From: Sulfurimonas crateris
Lineage (GTDB): Bacteria > Campylobacterota > Campylobacteria > Campylobacterales > Sulfurimonadaceae
Length of the DNA stretch: 64,000 bases
NCBI RefSeq assembly: GCF_005217605.1
Contig: NZ_SZPX01000002.1
Span: forward strand, 221,416-285,415
Direction of reading: 5' to 3'
Numbering within the stretch: position 1 is the first letter of the stretch; every line of letters begins with the position of its first letter. A program made the translations under genes and the position numbers. Below the pieces are notes generated by a model, which was given only the letters and a program-made list of their open reading frames with translations, made no database searches and was not told the origin of the DNA. Shown one piece after another: positions 52,870 through 61,552 of this stretch.

Positions 52870-53403
52870 ATGAGCAAAATAAGAATAGGCGTAATAACGG
52901 CAAGTGACAGAGCGAGCAAAGGGATATACGAGGACATATCGGGAGTGGCTATCCAAGATACTATGAAAGACTACCTCAAAAGCGAGTTTGAGATAGTTTA
53001 CAGATGTATACCTGATGAGCAGGAGATGATAGAGCGTACAATGATAGAGCTTTGCGATGATGACGAGTGTTGTCTAGTGGTTACAACAGGAGGAACAGGT
53101 CCTGCGCTTCGTGACGTAACTCCAGAGGCTACAGAGAACGTGTGCCAGAAGATGATGCCAGGGTTTGGCGAGCTTATGAGACAGGTAAGTCTGCAATACG
53201 TTCCGACTGCAATTCTCTCACGCCAGACAGCGGGCATCAGAGGCAAAAGCCTTATCATAAATCTACCGGGCAAGCCGAAGTCCATCCGTGAGTGTCTTGA
53301 TGCTGTATTTCCTGCCGTGCCGTACTGTATAGATCTTATAGAGGGCCCTTACATCGAGACGAACGAGGAAGTCATAAAAGCGTTCAGACCTAAGGCAAAG
53401 TAA
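52870..53403 (+). CDS. mog: Molybdopterin adenylyltransferase
   Basis: 177 residues with the MoaB/Mog fold: IGVITASDRASKGIYED, VVTTGGTGPALRDVTPEAT and LIINLPGKPKSIRECLDAV. It adenylates molybdopterin before metal insertion. The RDVTPEAT and length favour Mog over MoaB. It follows bioV by nine bases, with GGAGAAG as the ribosome site. Confidence 0.93.
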   Translation: MSKIRIGVITASDRASKGIYEDISGVAIQDTMKDYLKSEFEIVYRCIPDEQEMIERTMIELCDDDECCLVVTTGGTGPALRDVTPEATENVCQKMMPGFGELMRQVSLQYVPTAILSRQTAGIRGKSLIINLPGKPKSIRECLDAVFPAVPYCIDLIEGPYIETNEEVIKAFRPKAK

Positions 53404-53434
53404 GTTTTCTGCTTACTCTGCTATGTTTTAATCT

Positions 53435-53798
53435 CTATTTAACCGCTTCAATATTTGCCGAAACTATGTAGTCTTCGATATTTTCGGACCAATCTTTTAA
53501 AAACTTCCTGCTCTCGTTCTTGGGTGTTATATGCATATTTTTAAAACCTGAGTTTTTTGGCAACGTTTCCAAGTCATCTATAAAAATGGCACCTGCTATG
53601 CAAGCTCCGTAGCTATCGAGCGTTATTATGTGTGATGGTATCTTTTTTGTTAATACTATGTCAGATATTGCCAATCTGCCGCCTGTTTTTAGAACCCTGA
53701 AAGCCTCTTCAAAAACTCTCTGTTTCTCTAATTAGAGGTTGATAATACAGTTTAAGATGATGACATCTACGCTGTTGTCTGCAACTGGAAGGTTCTCT
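53435..53798 (-). pseudogene. Arsenite methyltransferase (ArsM) remnant
   Basis: Minus-strand C-terminal half of an ArsM-type methyltransferase. It reads ENLPVADNSVDVIILNCIINL, then an in-frame TAA at 53732-53734, then LEKQRVFEEAFRVLKTGGRLAISDIVLT and a tail with GACIAGAI. The first half of the enzyme, with the SAM-binding motif, is missing. The 79-codon open frame at 53435-53674 is only the last part of it. Confidence 0.75.
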
Positions 53799-54087
53799 TG
53801 TCTTTAATCTGTTTCTTGCCTCTAAAAATTATGTTTTTTATATTGCTTGAACTGATATCAAGTTTATCGGCTATCTAGAGCTATTTTATCTCAGAGAGAT
53901 ATAGTGCTTTGGCGTATTTAGGTGCAAGCGAGTTGATTATCGGTTCTATGCAATTTGACAATTCACTTATCGCATCTGCTTGCTCTTTGTCTTTTAAAAT
54001 ATACTCTTCATTAAACTCTATATTATCTCTGTTTTTGGCATCTTTTCTATAAAAGTCAATAATTGAATTTCTTGTGATTGTAGATAT
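53796..54087 (-). pseudogene. ECF sigma factor (SigZ-like) remnant
   Basis: Minus-strand reading gives TITRNSIIDFYRK (region 2.4 type), then a linker and LAPKYAKALYLSEIK. Two in-frame TAG follow, then IADKLDISSSNIKNIIFRGKKQIK, the region 4 helix-turn-helix. The order and spacing are those of an ECF sigma factor. The 5' part is lost and the 3' end runs into the ArsM remnant. Confidence 0.72.
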
Positions 54088-54330
54088 TCATTATTTCACT
54101 ATCTCTTTGATAGTAGATTATCCCAAATGAAAATCTATTTGTTAAGCATCTTTCTTATCTCTCAATCAAGTTTCTGCCAAGCAGTAGGATATTCTAAAAT
54201 TCTTTGGATTGTTTTTTGAACTTCATATGTAAATTCTGTACCAAGCCCATCTTTGCACTCTTGATAATAATCAACCGAAGCATTTAATTCAACTTCAGCA
54301 TCCGGGCGGAAAGAGTAGGTTGTTTATGAG
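54064..54330 (-). pseudogene. ParE-family toxin remnant
   Basis: Minus-strand FRPDAEVELNASVDYYQECKDG-type opening, LGTEFTYEVQKTIQRIL, then AWQKLD followed by a TGA. After a frame change it continues as FSFGIIYYQRDSEIMNIY. This is the outline of a ParE/RelE toxin with one stop and one frameshift, joined at its 3' end to the sigma factor remnant. Confidence 0.72.
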
Positions 54331-54480
54331 TTAAATCTTTGAGAGATTTTTTTGAAAACTTCGTCTCCATCAACTAGTGTAACGGAATCTGAATCGATTT
54401 CTTCTTTTCTTTTGTGAGCTTCTTTTACCCATAGCTTATCTATTTCACTATTTAACGGTGTAATGCTAGCTAATATTTTA
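54324..54480 (-). pseudogene. Addiction-module antitoxin remnant
   Basis: Minus-strand LNSEIDKLWVKEAHKRKEEID with VDGDEVFKKISQRF and a stop. This resembles the C-terminal half of the small antitoxins encoded next to ParE (TIGR02574 type). No start or N-terminal half remains. It lies immediately 5' of the ParE remnant, the normal order. Confidence 0.6.
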
Positions 54481-54509
54481 AATGTGGATTAAAGAATAGT
54501 GAAAAAGAT

Positions 54510-54535
54510 AAAACAGAGAGACTTCTCTCTGTTTT
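54510..54535. terminator. Terminator after the sdh genes
   Basis: A perfect 11-bp stem AAAACAGAGAG / CTCTCTGTTTT with a four-base loop, eight bases beyond the sdhE stop. The A/T ends give a T run in both directions. Confidence 0.85.
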
Positions 54536-54542
54536 TGTAGTA

Positions 54543-55424
54543 CTAGATGAAGTTTACGTCTGTGACGTGGTGTTTTAGACCAAGCTCTGCAGGGCTACAT
54601 CCAAGTGCCAGACCTACCATCTGCTGCATATGAAGAACAGGAAGTGAAACTTCTCTGCCTATTGCCTCAGAAGCGTGTTTTGTCTGAGTGTCAAGTTTTA
54701 GGTGACAAAGCGGACAAGGTGTTACCATCATATCTGCATTTTGATCAGTCGCGCCTGCTATTGCGTTTCCCGTAAGCACTGCCGCAGTATGTGGAGCTTG
54801 AAGCTCAACGTGAAATCCACAGCACTTGTTTTTCTCTTCATAGTCAACATTCATACCGCCGCACGCGATGATAAGGTCATCAAGCGAAGTAGGGTTGTAC
54901 GGGTTCTCTTTTTGGTTGTGAGACTCGTCATGAAGCTCTGAAGGGCGGATATTGTGACATCCGTAAAACGGAGCGATATTAAACTCGCTAAGAGGCTTAA
55001 CAACCATCTCTTTTATCTTGTCAAGTCCGAAATCATCGATGATAGCATAGAGGAAGTGAATGATGTTTGAAGTACCTTTGTACTCTAAACCAACCTCTGC
55101 AAGCTTCTCATTTACTCTTGCTTTTAGTTCAGGGTTTCTGTCTAGTCTGTGTTTTGTCATAGCAGTGTTTAGCTGACATGTATTACAAATGGTTACCATT
55201 GTAAGACCGTGCTTCTCAGCGTAAGCTATGTTTCTGGCATTGAGTACAAGCGATAGGAAATCATCATAGTCTTGTAGATGTGAAGCCCCGCAGCAAGAAG
55301 CTTCAGTAAGCTCTACAAGCTCAATGTTCAATTTTTTTGCAACTGCCATAGTTGACATCATCTGTTCCGGAGTACTCTGCTTAGCAGTACATCCTGTAAA
55401 AAGTGCATATTTTAATTTTTTCAT
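54543..55424 (-). CDS. sdhE: Succinate dehydrogenase / fumarate reductase subunit E (HdrB-like)
   Basis: 293 residues with two CCG domains of the heterodisulfide-reductase-B type. The first has TGCTAKQ, SCCGASHL and ICNTCQLN; the second has FYGCHNIRP, KCCGFHVELQ and PCPLCHLKLD. This is the third subunit of class E enzymes (SdhABE; MfrABE in Wolinella and Campylobacter), replacing the haem b anchor. It passes electrons to or from the menaquinone pool and carries iron-sulfur centres. Last gene of sdhA-sdhB-sdhE. Confidence 0.92.
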   Translation of the reverse strand: MKKLKYALFTGCTAKQSTPEQMMSTMAVAKKLNIELVELTEASCCGASHLQDYDDFLSLVLNARNIAYAEKHGLTMVTICNTCQLNTAMTKHRLDRNPELKARVNEKLAEVGLEYKGTSNIIHFLYAIIDDFGLDKIKEMVVKPLSEFNIAPFYGCHNIRPSELHDESHNQKENPYNPTSLDDLIIACGGMNVDYEEKNKCCGFHVELQAPHTAAVLTGNAIAGATDQNADMMVTPCPLCHLKLDTQTKHASEAIGREVSLPVLHMQQMVGLALGCSPAELGLKHHVTDVNFI

Positions 55425-55435
55425 CTATTTTACTC

Positions 55436-56413
55436 CTAGAACTTTACAGTTGATGAAGATTTAATAAGTTTTTGTATCTCATCAAGATTGTCTGATTTTG
55501 GCATATTCCAAGGCATGATTATCTTGCCTTTTCTAAACATCTGAAGTGCGACAGGAATATGTTTAATGATCGATGGTCCCTCAGAGTAGAGAACTAAGCC
55601 GCCCTCATCAAGCACACCGTGTCTTTTGATAGAGTGTAGGAAACCGACTGCGTGGCGTGTTGCAACATTGTTCTTCGCAACACCTCTTTTAAATGCCATC
55701 TGGTGCAGTTTTGTGATCTTCTCGATAGGGTTGATCTCTTTTGGACAAACCTCCGCACACTCAAAACATTTGACACAGTCCCAAACGCCTTGCTTCTCTT
55801 CGTTGACATCAACAAGTCTCTGTCCATCGCTGTCACGTACATCCGCTTCAAAACGGTAAGCCGCTGCAAATGCCGCAGGACCGAAGAAGTCGCTGTTTAT
55901 CTCAACAACAGGACAAGCGTAGTGACATGCCCCACACTGAATACAAAGGTCAGCTTCGTTCAGCTCCTCTGCATCATGCGGAGACACAAGGTTTTCAGAA
56001 GATGGACACTCATCTACATCTGCAACAAGGTAAGGAGTTACAGCTGCGTGTTTCTCCCAGAAGTCGGCTTTGTCGATAATCATATCTTTGATAGCTCTTT
56101 TTGTGCTTAGAGGCTCAATAGTCAAGTCGTTACCGAAGTATTCGATCATAGTAGACATGCTCTCTTTACAAGCAAGAGTGCTTCTGCCGTTTACTTTAAT
56201 GGCACAAGCCCCGCAGATACCGTGGCGGCAGCTTCTTCTATATGAAAAGCTTCCATCGTGATCCCATTTGATTCTGTTTAATATATCTAAGACAACCTCT
56301 TCGGAAGTAACGTCCATACTGTAATCTTCATAGTATGGAAGATAATCTTCGTCAGCATTAAAGCGAAATACTTTGAAGTTTACTTTTTGTGTAGTAATTG
56401 CATTTGTACCCAT
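55436..56413 (-). CDS. sdhB: Succinate dehydrogenase / fumarate reductase iron-sulfur subunit
   Basis: 325 residues. The 2Fe-2S site is CRHGICGACAIKVNGRSTLAC-type with a final TLAC. The two further clusters are in CIQCGACHYACP and CVKCFECAEVCP. The extra C-terminal extension is usual for the class E enzymes. It connects the flavin subunit to SdhE. It is spaced 9-11 bp from both neighbours. Confidence 0.96.
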   Translation of the reverse strand: MGTNAITTQKVNFKVFRFNADEDYLPYYEDYSMDVTSEEVVLDILNRIKWDHDGSFSYRRSCRHGICGACAIKVNGRSTLACKESMSTMIEYFGNDLTIEPLSTKRAIKDMIIDKADFWEKHAAVTPYLVADVDECPSSENLVSPHDAEELNEADLCIQCGACHYACPVVEINSDFFGPAAFAAAYRFEADVRDSDGQRLVDVNEEKQGVWDCVKCFECAEVCPKEINPIEKITKLHQMAFKRGVAKNNVATRHAVGFLHSIKRHGVLDEGGLVLYSEGPSIIKHIPVALQMFRKGKIIMPWNMPKSDNLDEIQKLIKSSSTVKF

Positions 56414-56422
56414 AACTTCTCC

Positions 56423-58135
56423 TTAGTAATTTCTTGCTTTAAGTTCATGCTTGCCAAGAACGACAGGCATATAATCTAGCTCTATATTGCCATCTTTATC
56501 CATGTATGCCATCGTGTGCTTTAAGAAGTTCTCATCGTCACGAGTGTCGAAATCTTCTCTAAAGTGAGCACCGCGGCTCTCGTTTCTAGCGATAGCGCTC
56601 TCAACTATGAACGCTGAGTAGTCTATCATATGTCCGAACTCTATCGCTTCTTGAAGCTCAGTATTGAACACTTTTGATTTGTCTTTGACACGGATATTTT
56701 TAAATCTCTCTCTTAGCTCTTTGACTTTTGCTACAGCAATATCCAGAGTCTCTTTTGTTCTAAATGCGCCTGCGTTTGCAGTCATACACTGCTGAAGCTC
56801 TTCTCTTAGCTGAGTGATAGTCTCGTTTCCGTTGTTGTTTAGTACAAAATCAATCTCTTCAAGAGCTTTTTTAGCGTCTTCTTCAGTAGCTTCACGAAGC
56901 GGGATGGTCTCTATCTCGTTAACCATCGTCTTACCAACAAAACGTCCAAATAGAAGCGCTTCAAGAACAGAGTTCGCACCAAGACGGTTTGCACCGTGAA
57001 CAGATACACAAGAACATTCGCCAGCTGCATAGAAACCCTCAACAAACTCGTCATTGTTCTTACGTACGTTTCCTGCAATATTTACAGGGATGCCGCCCAT
57101 TGAGTAGTGTGCAGTAGCAGAGATAAGAATCGGCTCCTTAATCATATCAAGACCAAGGAAAGTCATTGCAAGCTCACGAAGCTCAGGCAGTCTCTCCATG
57201 ATAAGATCTTTTCCTAAGTGAGTCACGTCGATGAAAACCGCATCTTTTCTAGGTCCGACACCGCGTCCTTCGCGGATCTCATTTAAGATAGCGCGGCTTA
57301 CAACGTCACGTGAAGCTAGTTCCATTGCATTTGGAGCGTATTTCTCCATAAATCTCTCACCAAGAGAGTTGAAAAGACGTCCTCCCTCACCGCGAGCAGC
57401 TTCAGAGATCAAAACACCGTTTCCTGATAATCCAGACGGGTGGAATTGAACAAACTCCATATCTTCTAATGGAAGTCCGTGACGTGCTACGATCGATAGA
57501 CCATCGCCCGTATTTGCATGTGCGTTTGAGTTTATCTTGTAGCTTCTTGCGTATCCGCCTGTAGCGAACATTACAGATTTTGCGTTGAAGATAGCAACTT
57601 GAAGGTCTCTGATGTTAAAAGCGACTACGCCCGAGACCTTGCCGTCTTTGTAGATAATGTCTGCTGCGTACCATTCGTCCCAGAACTCAACGCCTACACG
57701 GTAAGCCTGCTCGTAGATAGTCTGTAGAAGCGTTAAACCTGTTCTATCTTTTGCGTAACATGCACGAGGTGAAGATTGCCCGCCAAAAGGTCTCTGTGCG
57801 ATCTTTCCGTCGGCAGTTCTGCTAAATGCCGCACCCATTCTCTCAATCCAACGGATAGTCTCAGGTGCATTTTTACACATAAACTCAACAGCATCTTGAT
57901 CAGCTAAATAGTCACTCCCCTTTACAGTATCAAACTCATGCAGCTCAACGCTGTCTGCATCGCTAAAAGCTGCATTAACACCACCTTGAGCAGCTCCCGA
58001 GTGGCTTCTTAGCGGATGGAGTTTTGTAATAACTGCAACTTTTTTACCTGCATTTTGTAACTCTCTTGCAGCGGCGCATCCTGCTAGGCCTGCACCGACA
58101 ATTATTGCATCGTAAGTATAAATAGGAATACCCAT
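56423..58135 (-). CDS. sdhA: Succinate dehydrogenase / fumarate reductase flavoprotein, no Tat signal
   Basis: 570 residues. The FAD site is AIIVGAGLAGCAAARELQ. Covalent FAD is expected at His45 in LRSHSGAAQGG. Active-site segments are QFHPSGLSGNGVLISEAARGEGG and GANRLGANSVLEALLFG. The N-terminus goes straight into the Rossmann strand. The twin-arginine signal of the periplasmic methylmenaquinol:fumarate reductases (MfrA) is absent, so this copy should act in the cytoplasm. The start has AAAGGAAAG upstream. Confidence 0.95.
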   Translation of the reverse strand: MGIPIYTYDAIIVGAGLAGCAAARELQNAGKKVAVITKLHPLRSHSGAAQGGVNAAFSDADSVELHEFDTVKGSDYLADQDAVEFMCKNAPETIRWIERMGAAFSRTADGKIAQRPFGGQSSPRACYAKDRTGLTLLQTIYEQAYRVGVEFWDEWYAADIIYKDGKVSGVVAFNIRDLQVAIFNAKSVMFATGGYARSYKINSNAHANTGDGLSIVARHGLPLEDMEFVQFHPSGLSGNGVLISEAARGEGGRLFNSLGERFMEKYAPNAMELASRDVVSRAILNEIREGRGVGPRKDAVFIDVTHLGKDLIMERLPELRELAMTFLGLDMIKEPILISATAHYSMGGIPVNIAGNVRKNNDEFVEGFYAAGECSCVSVHGANRLGANSVLEALLFGRFVGKTMVNEIETIPLREATEEDAKKALEEIDFVLNNNGNETITQLREELQQCMTANAGAFRTKETLDIAVAKVKELRERFKNIRVKDKSKVFNTELQEAIEFGHMIDYSAFIVESAIARNESRGAHFREDFDTRDDENFLKHTMAYMDKDGNIELDYMPVVLGKHELKARNY

Positions 58136-58318
58136 TAGCTTTCCTTTGTTGATTAAGAATAAAATAAGGCGGATTTTACAATTTTTAGCCTTTGTCTATA
58201 ATAAAAGGTTGTTATAAAAAGTAAAAATGTTCCGTTATCACTCATTTTGGGCAAAAACAGAGAGCAAAAGTGTGTAGATTTGCTATAGTTAATTAGTGAA
58301 TATAGATATATAAGAAGA

Positions 58319-58341
58319 CCCCATAACAGCTACTTATGGGG
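58319..58341 (-). terminator. Terminator of the GGDEF gene at 58350-59549
   Basis: An 8-bp stem CCCCATAA / TTATGGGG with a seven-base loop lies nine bases after the minus-strand stop, followed on that strand by TCTTCTTATAT. Confidence 0.7.
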
Positions 58342-58349
58342 CGAGATGA

Positions 58350-59549
58350 TTAGAGTTCGCTGTGTGCGAGGTCTTTAATCTGAGATATTTTGTCTCCGCC
58401 TGTCTCTTTAGCGTAACTTAGTACTTTTTTAGCCTGTGTGATGCCCTCTTCAAGAGATATATGATTTGGTTTTATGACAAACCCACCGCTCATTTTTATG
58501 ACTATAGGTCCAAGCTCAGGAGATGTCAGTTTGAGCTCTGCAACGCTTTGGCGGATGATATCCGCATCTTTATATGACTGCTCTTTGCTCTCTCTTGATA
58601 GAATAACTGTAAACTGGTTGTAGTCTGTTCTTGCTATTACATCAGCTGATTGTTTGTGAAGAGAGATGGCAAATGCAACCTTTTTGAGTATGTTTTGCGT
58701 AAGCTCTTGAGAGTAGACTCTGTTCGTCTTTGAGAAGTTGTCGATCTCAAATATCGTCACAGATGTATAGTTCTTCTCTTTGACATTTTTCTTCTCAGCG
58801 TAAGAGCTCATAAGACCTTTTAGGTTATTGATGCCTGTTACTGGGTCTACCATTGCAGGGTTTTCAGAGACATCTGGCTTTCTTCTCATTCTCACTGCTA
58901 TTGCTCCGGCCTCTTGTGAAAATATCTCATACCCTTTTTTGTCTACATTATATAAGTATTCAATATCCTTATATATGGATGCCAATCTTTTTCTATACCA
59001 AAAAGCGATAGAGAGGATCAGTATAAATGCAAGATAGGTTATGTTTTTATGAATATTGAACTTCTGCTGGTTGTACGAGACGGCTCTGAATATTATGTTG
59101 TTGATCTGATCGTACAGAGAGAGAAAACTTTTTTGAAGAGCCTCCTCCTTCTCTTTGTCGCCGTTGTTTTTCTTTGTATAGAAGTCACTTGCCCTCTCGT
59201 TAAACTCTTTTGTAAGTGAGCTTAGTTTGTCCAGGTCTGATAGGTACTCTTTTGAATTTGATAGTATAAATCTCTCAATAAAACTAAACTCGTACTGATT
59301 GCGGAGTTTGTCAATATCGTGCAGAAGTTGGGTACTTTTGCCGTTAAACTGTATAAGTGCAAGATCAAGGTCACCCTTTGGAAGTGAGAGGAGAGAGCTG
59401 ATAATTCGCTTCTGATTGTTAAGATTGTCTATTTTTTCGTATGATTTTGAGTGTTCAACTGCCGCCAGCACTCCAAATGCCGCAAATACTGCCGCTAATA
59501 AAAGTAAAAGCGATAAGTTCTGAAAAATCTTTTTTATAGAGTGCTTCAT
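58350..59549 (-). CDS. Membrane GGDEF protein with degenerate motif
   Basis: 399 residues from the ATG at 59549 (AGGAA upstream); a more distal ATG has no site. Two membrane helices (about 10-32 and 172-190) flank a helical periplasmic domain of about 140 residues. A GGDEF-like domain follows (about 240-395; MVDPVTGINNLKGLMSSY). The catalytic signature reads TDYNQF in place of GGDEF, so no catalysis is expected, and no RxxD inhibitory site is visible. Possibly a structural or regulatory relative. It is divergent from thiL. Confidence 0.83.
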   Translation of the reverse strand: MKHSIKKIFQNLSLLLLLAAVFAAFGVLAAVEHSKSYEKIDNLNNQKRIISSLLSLPKGDLDLALIQFNGKSTQLLHDIDKLRNQYEFSFIERFILSNSKEYLSDLDKLSSLTKEFNERASDFYTKKNNGDKEKEEALQKSFLSLYDQINNIIFRAVSYNQQKFNIHKNITYLAFILILSIAFWYRKRLASIYKDIEYLYNVDKKGYEIFSQEAGAIAVRMRRKPDVSENPAMVDPVTGINNLKGLMSSYAEKKNVKEKNYTSVTIFEIDNFSKTNRVYSQELTQNILKKVAFAISLHKQSADVIARTDYNQFTVILSRESKEQSYKDADIIRQSVAELKLTSPELGPIVIKMSGGFVIKPNHISLEEGITQAKKVLSYAKETGGDKISQIKDLAHSEL

Positions 59550-59638
59550 GGTAGAGTTTCCTATATAGATGGTATAATGTCCTGCTATTTTATACATATT
59601 GGCTTTAATGGTAACTTAAGGCATTTTAAGAAGTTTTA

Positions 59639-60457
59639 TTGAATTTAGAAAATTATTTTATATCTCAGTTTAAAAACGCTCATATCGGTGATGACGGAGC
59701 TTTGGTAGGTTCTGCGGTCTACTCAAAAGATGCCTTTTTCGAAGATGTACACTTTAAGAAAGAGTGGATGAGTTACTATCAGATAGCCACAAAAGCGATG
59801 ATGATAAATATCTCTGACGCTATCGCCATGAACGCAAAGCCAAAATATGCACTTCTTAGCGTGGCAATGCCTAAATCTATGACGATGAAAGAGATGCGTG
59901 AACTGGCGTCAGGATTTGAAGATACGGCAGCAAAGTACGGCATAGAGATAATCGGTGGAGACACCATAGGCAACATCAAGCTTGATATTACGATAACTAT
60001 CATATCCGAGGCAGATAAACCTCTAAGAAGACAAGGGCTAAGAAAAGGCTATTTAGTCGCTCATACGGGGAAACTCGGAAGAAGTGCAAAAGAGCTTAGA
60101 AGATTAGCAAACCTTGGCAAGATACATAAGAGCTCAAAGTTTGTAGATATTAGGCTAAGAGATAAGTTCGTATCTAAAGCGTCACGCTACCTAAAGTGCG
60201 GGATGGATATCTCAGACGGTCTTTTTAGCGATTTGGGCAAGCTCTCATCTGCTAACAGGCTGGGGTTTAATTTTTATAAACGCATACCAAAAAGAGTAGG
60301 GTGCAGCGGCGAAGAGTATGAGATGCTTTTTGGCTTTGACAAAAGAGACAAAAAAGCGCTCTTTAGAGTTGCAAAACTCTGCCGCACATCCATAACCATA
60401 GTTGCACAAAGTGCCAGAAAAAATTATAAAAACAGATGCAAAGCGCATCATTTTTAA
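59639..60457 (+). CDS. thiL: Thiamine-monophosphate kinase
   Basis: 272 residues with a TTG start. HIGDDGALV, DAFFEDVHF, AMNAKPKYALLSVAMP, EIIGGDTI, and CGMDISDGLFSDLGKL are the ThiL metal and nucleotide motifs. It makes thiamine diphosphate. It is shorter than the E. coli protein, with a reduced C-terminus. It heads the thiL-truD-psd run. Confidence 0.93.
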   Translation: MNLENYFISQFKNAHIGDDGALVGSAVYSKDAFFEDVHFKKEWMSYYQIATKAMMINISDAIAMNAKPKYALLSVAMPKSMTMKEMRELASGFEDTAAKYGIEIIGGDTIGNIKLDITITIISEADKPLRRQGLRKGYLVAHTGKLGRSAKELRRLANLGKIHKSSKFVDIRLRDKFVSKASRYLKCGMDISDGLFSDLGKLSSANRLGFNFYKRIPKRVGCSGEEYEMLFGFDKRDKKALFRVAKLCRTSITIVAQSARKNYKNRCKAHHF

Positions 60458-60472
60458 TTAGACAGGATCATT

Positions 60473-61549
60473 ATGGACAGATTTTATTCGCTCTCACATT
60501 CAAGCATAGATTTTCACTTTAGACAGACGCCAAGAGACTTCGTTGTCGAGGAGATGCCGTTATATGAATTTAGCGGCGATGGTGAGCATCTTGTACTGTT
60601 TGTCAGAAAAAAAGGGCTCTCTACGCTAGAGCTTGTCTCTATCATTGCAAAATATTTGGGGATTCAAAACAAAGAGATGGGTTATGCGGGACTAAAAGAC
60701 AAGCACGCTATGACAAAGCAGTACATCTCACTTCATAAAAAACATGAAGCGAAGATGGATACGTTTGCGCATGAAGATATAAAGATACTCTCAAAAGCAT
60801 ACCATAACAATAAGATAAGAATAGGGCATCTAAGCGGTAACAGGTTCTACATTAAATTAAAAAAAGTAAACCCGACCGCAGCAAAAAAGATAGATGAGGC
60901 TCTAAAAAATATAGCAACGTTTGGAATGCCAAACTTCTTTGGTTATCAGCGTTTTGGAACGGATGGAAACAACCATATAGACGGTGAGAAGATCGCAAAA
61001 GGTGAAAAGAAGGAGCGTAATGTAAAGGTAAAGAAACTTCTTGTCAGCGCATACCAGAGCCATCTTTTTAACCTCTGGCTCAGCAGACGTCTTGAGATAA
61101 ACGCTCTTGTGCAAAAGTTTGAGACAAAAGATCTCGAACCTCTGCTAAATATGCCAAACCATGAACTTGAAAAAATGAAGGCTCAGACTCACCCTTTTAA
61201 GCTTATAAGCGGCGATATTATGGAGCACTATCCTCATGGCAGACTCTTTGATTATGAGGGCAGCGAGCATGACCTTGAGAGATTTAACGAAAAAGATATA
61301 TCAGTAACCGGTCTTTTGTGCGGTAAAAAAGCAAGAATTGCCTCAGATGCGGCAAGAGTGATAGAAAAAGAGTTTGATGATGAGATAAATGCGGACGGCA
61401 CAAGAAGATATGCATGGGTATATCCAAAAGACGTTGAGGGAAGATACAAAGATGAAGAGGCTCAGTATGAGCTTAACTTTTCGCTTCCAAAAGGCTCTTA
61501 TGCCACGGTTTTAATCGAAGAGATAGCGAAAAGAGAAATAAGGGAGTAG
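60473..61549 (+). CDS. truD: tRNA pseudouridine(13) synthase TruD
   Basis: 358 residues. The catalytic Asp is in GYAGLKDKHAMTKQY. FRQTPRDFVVEEMPLY, NFFGYQRFGTDGNNH and LVSAYQSHLFNLWLSRRL are the family segments. It modifies U13 of tRNA-Glu. It starts 15 bp after thiL, with AGGA upstream, and is followed by psd after three bases. Confidence 0.95.
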   Translation: MDRFYSLSHSSIDFHFRQTPRDFVVEEMPLYEFSGDGEHLVLFVRKKGLSTLELVSIIAKYLGIQNKEMGYAGLKDKHAMTKQYISLHKKHEAKMDTFAHEDIKILSKAYHNNKIRIGHLSGNRFYIKLKKVNPTAAKKIDEALKNIATFGMPNFFGYQRFGTDGNNHIDGEKIAKGEKKERNVKVKKLLVSAYQSHLFNLWLSRRLEINALVQKFETKDLEPLLNMPNHELEKMKAQTHPFKLISGDIMEHYPHGRLFDYEGSEHDLERFNEKDISVTGLLCGKKARIASDAARVIEKEFDDEINADGTRRYAWVYPKDVEGRYKDEEAQYELNFSLPKGSYATVLIEEIAKREIRE

Positions 61550-61552
61550 AGA

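Noticed and set aside
53435..53674. 79-codon open frame taken as a separate gene
   Set aside because: Its sequence continues upstream through an in-frame TAA into more ArsM sequence, and its start would be an internal TTG. It is the tail of a pseudogene.
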